A stretch of DNA of 64,000 nucleotides. Origin: Candidatus Limnocylindrales bacterium. Its GTDB lineage: Bacteria > Desulfobacterota > Binatia > UBA1149 > CAITLU01. Below, piece by piece: positions 63,270 through 64,000 of the stretch. Position numbers and translations under genes: made by a program. The stretch covers positions 62,001 to 126,000 of the forward strand of contig DASPNR010000023.1 in NCBI GenBank assembly GCA_035626395.1. Reading direction: 5' to 3'. The stretch's first letter is position 1. Every line of letters begins with the position of its first letter. The notes under the pieces were generated by a model. The model saw only the letters and a program-made list of their open reading frames with translations. It did no database searches and had not been told where the DNA came from.

Positions 63270-63515
63270 TGTGCCCCTCGCTGCGCAATGTCTCCCACCC
63301 CGGCAATGACGAACCGCAGGCAAAACGATCGCCTACGCTGGCGCCCGACGGGCGCGCCATCGAAGTCCTTAACAAGGGCTTACAGGGTCAAGGCCCCCCA
63401 AAGGCCTCAATGGGGCAGAGAACTAACAAGAGGCCCGCCGCTACGTCAACGGAAATGACGGCACAATCTTTACTTACGCGTCGACCACGGGCGCATGGGG
63501 GAGACAGGACTTGCG

Positions 63516-64000
63516 TCAACGACGGCGAAAGAGGCGCCTCCACGGGGCTGCATCTTCGTCTTCTGCTCTCTGGTCGACGACGCCTTTCGACAGCGCGTCG
63601 CGCGCCGCGGGAGCCTCCATTGCGCCAAGGGCCTGGGCAGCGCGCGCCCGGACCAGGAGGTCGAAGGCGTTTAGATAAGTCTCGAAGAGAGACTGCAGCG
63701 GCTGCTCGGTGCGGGCGGCGGCGTGCGTTGCGGCGTACGACTGCAGCCGCAGGAATAGCCCGGCCAGATGATGGCGTAACGCATCGCGCCGCGCCGGCGC
63801 AGGCCCATCACGCAGGCTGGCGGCAAGCATGGGAATGACGCCTGTCTCATTCTGAATCATGCGCTCCAGCTCGGAGGAGCAGTCCTCGCACTCCAGCCAC
63901 GACAGCACGACATCGGCATCATCCAAGTCCTCCTGCGCAGGAAGGCCCGACCGCAGCAGGTCCGTCCAGCCGATGGACGGGCAAGCGCGCGAGGTCGGCT
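63516..64000 (-). CDS. HEAT-repeat-like protein, 3' part (start outside window)
   Basis: The minus-strand frame is open to the right edge of the window, so about 161 C-terminal residues are seen. The visible N-terminal part includes WLECEDCSSELERMI. It is helical throughout and ends with a HEAT-like hairpin, VRARAAQALGAMEAPAARDAL, as in PBS-lyase-like HEAT proteins, then an acidic and Arg-rich tail. TTG at 63926 could serve as a start, but the frame continues well past it with similar composition, and its AGGAGG is too close to act there. I therefore treat the gene as truncated by the window. It is transcribed in the same direction as the Cys-rich operon and lies 246 bp upstream of it. The function is unknown. 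Confidence 0.6.
   Translation of the reverse strand, partial: PTSRACPSIGWTDLLRSGLPAQEDLDDADVVLSWLECEDCSSELERMIQNETGVIPMLAASLRDGPAPARRDALRHHLAGLFLRLQSYAATHAAARTEQPLQSLFETYLNAFDLLVRARAAQALGAMEAPAARDALSKGVVDQRAEDEDAAPWRRLFRRR

Overview
The window is 64 kb of very GC-rich DNA from a Gram-negative bacterium. TamA and TamB imply an outer membrane. The imuA-imuB-dnaE2 mutagenesis cassette, the secreted Cys-rich repeat proteins of the DUF4215 / Myxococcus-repeat type, and the many large secreted or membrane genes fit a deltaproteobacterial-grade lineage such as Myxococcota or the Binatota group. That placement is inference; the window has no rRNA or marker gene to fix it. I found no tRNA, rRNA, CRISPR array, insertion sequence, integrase or phage gene.

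Region 1 (1-31.7 kb) looks like a cell-surface or glycoconjugate island. It opens with the end of a + strand operon (GNAT acetyltransferase, PhyH-type oxygenase, SDR). Then come two GT2 polyprenyl-phosphate-sugar-synthase-like glycosyltransferases and a family of FOUR paralogous GT-C-like polytopic membrane proteins (6.2-8.3, 15.1-17.4, 19.4-21.7 and 25.3-27.7 kb). THREE paralogous membrane-anchored proteins built from ~23-residue beta repeats accompany them. The same stretch carries a DegT aminotransferase - GNAT - Rieske oxygenase operon that runs directly into one GT-C-like gene, and a tandem pair of HTTM (gamma-carboxylase-like) proteins that runs into one beta-repeat gene. A second operon holds an MBL hydrolase, a B12-type radical SAM protein, a sterol-desaturase-family hydroxylase and an alpha/beta hydrolase. 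The best single discovery candidate is at 3133-6228: a CRTAC1-like FG-GAP/ASPIC/thioredoxin protein split by one in-frame UGA that is followed at once by a SECIS-like hairpin, which suggests an undescribed selenoprotein.

Region 2 (31.7-36.9 kb) is one giant secreted gene of 1715 residues: Cys-rich repeats, a discoidin domain, a beta-helix-like stretch and a 300-residue poly-glycine tail. Region 3 (36.9-43.2 kb) is a long divergent intergenic region with palindromes, followed by imuA-imuB-dnaE2. Two tiny chained ORFs and a duplicated imuB 3' end lie between imuB and dnaE2.

Region 4 (43.2-56.7 kb) is mixed housekeeping and accessory content: a zinc-ribbon protein, a SPASM-like radical SAM enzyme, a PQQ-type sugar dehydrogenase with a dockerin-like tail, RarD, an SDR, the TamA-TamB pair and an acyl-CoA ligase. 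Region 5 (56.7-63.3 kb) is a two-gene operon of secreted Cys-rich DUF4215-type proteins that share an N-terminal domain; one ends in a DUF1554 lectin-like domain. The window closes with the 3' part of a HEAT-repeat-like gene.
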